Assembly (NCBI RefSeq): GCF_025685645.1
Contig: NZ_JAGSYF010000004.1
Span: forward strand, 434,001-498,000
Direction: 5' to 3'
DNA length: 64,000 bases
From: Edaphobacter bradus
GTDB taxonomy: Bacteria > Acidobacteriota > Terriglobia > Terriglobales > Acidobacteriaceae
Shown: in pieces, positions 62,427 to 64,000 of the stretch
Layout of the letters: each line of letters starts with the position of its first letter
Numbering within the stretch: position 1 is the stretch's first letter
The notes under the pieces: generated by a model
Seen by the model: the letters and a program-made list of their open reading frames with translations, nothing else
Told to the model about the DNA's origin: nothing
Databases searched by the model: none
Position numbers and translations under genes: made by a program

Positions 62427-63608
62427 TTAGGGAACAGTTTCGACCGGGATTGATTTGTTCGGCTGAAGCAGGCCGAGGATGTCCTGGTCGTAGATGGCTT
62501 TCTTGCGGTCGGCGAGTTCGGTGAAGCGGTGATAGACGTCGTCCAACTGTTCGCGCGTGAGGCCGTAGCCTAATTTTTCGAGGCGGTCTGCGAGGGCGCG
62601 GCGGCCGGAGTGCTTGCCCAGGACGAGATTGGTGTGCGCGACTCCGACGGATTCGGGCGTCATGATCTCGTAGGTGAGCGGGTTGGCGAGGACGCCGTGC
62701 TGATGGATGCCCGATTCGTGGGCGAAAGCATTGGCTCCGACAACGGCCTTGTTGGGCGATACGCCGAAGCTGATGAACTCCGCCAGCAACTTGCTGGTGG
62801 GGTAGAGCTGGTCCATCTTGATGTGGTGCGTGTAAGGGAAGCGGTCGCGACGGACCATGATGGCTGCGGCGATCTCTTCGAGTGCGGCGTTGCCGGCGCG
62901 CTCGCCGATGCCAGTGATGGTGCACTCGACCTGGCGGGCTCCGCCCTGGATGGCTGCAAGCGAGTTGGCGACGGCCATTCCGAGGTCGTCGTGGCAGTGC
63001 GCGGAGAGGACGACGTTCTCGATTCCCGGAACGCGCTGTTTGACCATGCGGAAGATGGCTTCGTACTCGGCGGGCGTGGTGTAGCCGACGGTGTCGGGGA
63101 TGTTGATGGTGGAGGCTCCGGCCTGCACAGCAACGGTGATCATCTTGACGAGGAACTCGGGGTCGGTGCGGGTGCCGTCTTCCGTGGAGAACTCGACGTC
63201 ATCGACGAAGGTGCGGGCGAAGCGGACGGACTCGGCGGTCTGGTCGAGCGCCTGCTCGCGGGTGATTTTGAGCTTCGCTTCGAGGTGTAGGTCGGACGAG
63301 GCGAGAAAGACGTGGACGCGATTGCTGGCGGCGGGCTGGACGGCGCGACCGGCGGCTTCGATGTCCTCGCGCTTGCAGCGGGCGAGCGAGGCGATGCGGG
63401 TGCCTTTGACCTCGCGGGCGATGGTCTGCACGGCGTGGAAGTCGCCTTCGGAGGCGATGGCGAAGCCGGCCTCGATGATGTCGACGCCGAGGTCGCGGAG
63501 CTGATGCGCCAGCCGGAGCTTCTCGTCATGGTGCATGGTGCAGCCGGGGGACTGCTCGCCATCGCGGAGGGTGGTATCGAAGAAGACGATCTGATTTGGC
63601 TCGAGCAT
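62427..63608 (-). CDS. leuA: 2-isopropylmalate synthase, short form without feedback domain
   Basis: First committed step of leucine synthesis: condenses 2-ketoisovalerate with acetyl-CoA. 393 residues; the DRE-TIM barrel opens FFDTTLRDGEQSPGCTM and carries the metal-site His pair in LSAHCHDDLGMAVANS and the GERAGNAALEE motif, then ESGIHQHGV. It ends with the linker subdomain (LVLGKHSGRRALADRLEKLG); the ~120-residue regulatory LeuA dimer domain of the typical ~510-residue enzyme is absent. Leucine inhibition would then be lost. A homocitrate or citramalate synthase is less likely in this leu context. Confidence 0.85.
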   Translation of the reverse strand: MLEPNQIVFFDTTLRDGEQSPGCTMHHDEKLRLAHQLRDLGVDIIEAGFAIASEGDFHAVQTIAREVKGTRIASLARCKREDIEAAGRAVQPAASNRVHVFLASSDLHLEAKLKITREQALDQTAESVRFARTFVDDVEFSTEDGTRTDPEFLVKMITVAVQAGASTINIPDTVGYTTPAEYEAIFRMVKQRVPGIENVVLSAHCHDDLGMAVANSLAAIQGGARQVECTITGIGERAGNAALEEIAAAIMVRRDRFPYTHHIKMDQLYPTSKLLAEFISFGVSPNKAVVGANAFAHESGIHQHGVLANPLTYEIMTPESVGVAHTNLVLGKHSGRRALADRLEKLGYGLTREQLDDVYHRFTELADRKKAIYDQDILGLLQPNKSIPVETVP

Positions 63609-63632
63609 AGAATAACTCCCGGTCTGGACGTT

Positions 63633-63680
63633 AGTATAACTCCGGCTTATGATGGCATTCGAGAGTATCAGAACTTCTAA
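63633..63680. promoter_or_regulatory. Shared leuA/LysR control region
   Basis: The 118 bp between leuA and the LysR gene hold a TATACT -10-like hexamer for leuA (minus strand, 63638-63633) and a T-N11-A dyad ATCAGAACTTCTAAT (AGAA-C-TTCT core, 63670-63678) suited to a LysR-type protein, about 45 bases upstream of the leuA start site. No convincing -35 hexamer was found. Confidence 0.35.
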
Positions 63681-63726
63681 TCGTCATATTGAAGCCGGTA
63701 ATTCTTCGGCCGCAGCGAGGTGAAAC

Positions 63727-64000
63727 TTGGATCTGGTCCAAATGGAGACGTTTCTGGCGGTCGCCGAGGAACGAAGCTTCTCGCGCGCCGCGGCACGCCT
63801 CCATCGTACTCAGCCTGCGGTAAGTCAGGCAATCGCGAAGCTCGAGGGTGAGCTGGGCGAGGTGCTGTTTGAGCGGACATCGCGGGATGGGACGCTTACG
63901 GATGCAGGCGAAGTTCTGAAGGATTATGCCGCTAAGTTACTGAATCTGCGCGGCGAGGCGTCCGAGGCTCTGGCAGAGTTGCGATCGCTGCACCGGGGGC
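63727..64000 (+). CDS. LysR-type transcriptional regulator (N-terminal part)
   Basis: First ~91 residues of a LysR regulator, cut by the window end. The winged helix-turn-helix reads DLVQMETFLAVAEERSFSRAAARLHRTQPAVSQAIAKLEGELGEVLFERTSR, with the following TDAGEVLKDYAAKLL linker helix. It starts at TTG 63727 with GAGGTGA four bases upstream, not ATG. Being divergent from leuA, it is the likely regulator of the leu/ilv series; the effector domain is outside the window, so ligand and direction of control are unknown. Confidence 0.85.
   Translation, partial: MDLVQMETFLAVAEERSFSRAAARLHRTQPAVSQAIAKLEGELGEVLFERTSRDGTLTDAGEVLKDYAAKLLNLRGEASEALAELRSLHRG

Overview
The window looks like a chromosomal segment of an Acidobacteriota bacterium, most likely class Terriglobia (a Granulicella, Edaphobacter or Terriglobus type). 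The grounds are high GC, acidobacterial protein flavours (WXXGXW secreted protein, BamA/SurA-like/TamB trio, futalosine-type menaquinone genes, DUF3565, DUF427, BON protein) and interspersed GC-rich intergenic repeats of the kind common in that group. I saw no tRNA, rRNA, phage, insertion sequence or CRISPR array. The only stable RNA gene found is a small SRP RNA.

Layout. 1-3.7 kb: the end of a dicarboxylate-type symporter, a Tat-exported alginate-lyase-family protein and dxs. 3.9-17.2 kb: a DUF2127 membrane protein and the dcw cell-wall/division cluster (mraZ, rsmH, ftsL-like, ftsI with PASTA, murE, murF, mraY, murD, ftsW, murG), preceded by four tandem 10-bp MraZ boxes. The cluster stops at murG; murC, ddl, ftsQ, ftsA and ftsZ are absent here. 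17.2-24.8 kb (minus strand): a glycine-rich secreted protein, rsmE, a membrane-anchored hypothetical, an AI-2E family transporter, aroK with an apparent aromatic-codon leader peptide and attenuator, an ECF sigma/anti-sigma pair and a ThiF/MoeB-like protein. 24.9-33.3 kb: an outer-membrane biogenesis operon (BamA-like, SurA-N-like, TamB-like).

33.4-49 kb is mostly plus-strand housekeeping: BON protein, UbiA-family prenyltransferase, pheA, SRP RNA, fabH, a PadR regulator with a membrane protein, DedA, MqnA, DUF3565, dprA, topA, DUF427, a cupin and a PLP-dependent decarboxylase. Two long composite non-coding repeats (about 18.45-18.84 and 45.84-46.33 kb) share the same order of sub-elements.

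49.1-64 kb (minus strand): a CRP-domain histidine kinase, then a large branched-chain amino-acid locus read leftwards: leuA, leuB, leuC, leuD, ilvD, ilvB, ilvN, ilvC. Six accessory genes lie between them: two small or secreted hypotheticals, a GyrI-like effector-binding protein, a UDG-like protein, a HEPN-like protein and a small membrane protein. Several are joined to the biosynthetic genes by 4-bp overlaps. A LysR-type regulator, starting at TTG and cut off by the window end, is divergent from leuA. LeuA lacks the C-terminal leucine-feedback domain, so control may rest on transcription.

The most interesting candidate is the aroK leader (22261-22454, minus strand): a 31-codon ORF with a Tyr-Cys-Tyr-Trp-Tyr-Trp run, flanked by mutually exclusive GC-rich pairings that end in an intrinsic terminator just before shikimate kinase. 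This has the architecture of a ribosome-mediated attenuator. All calls were made by reading the sequence; no database search was run.
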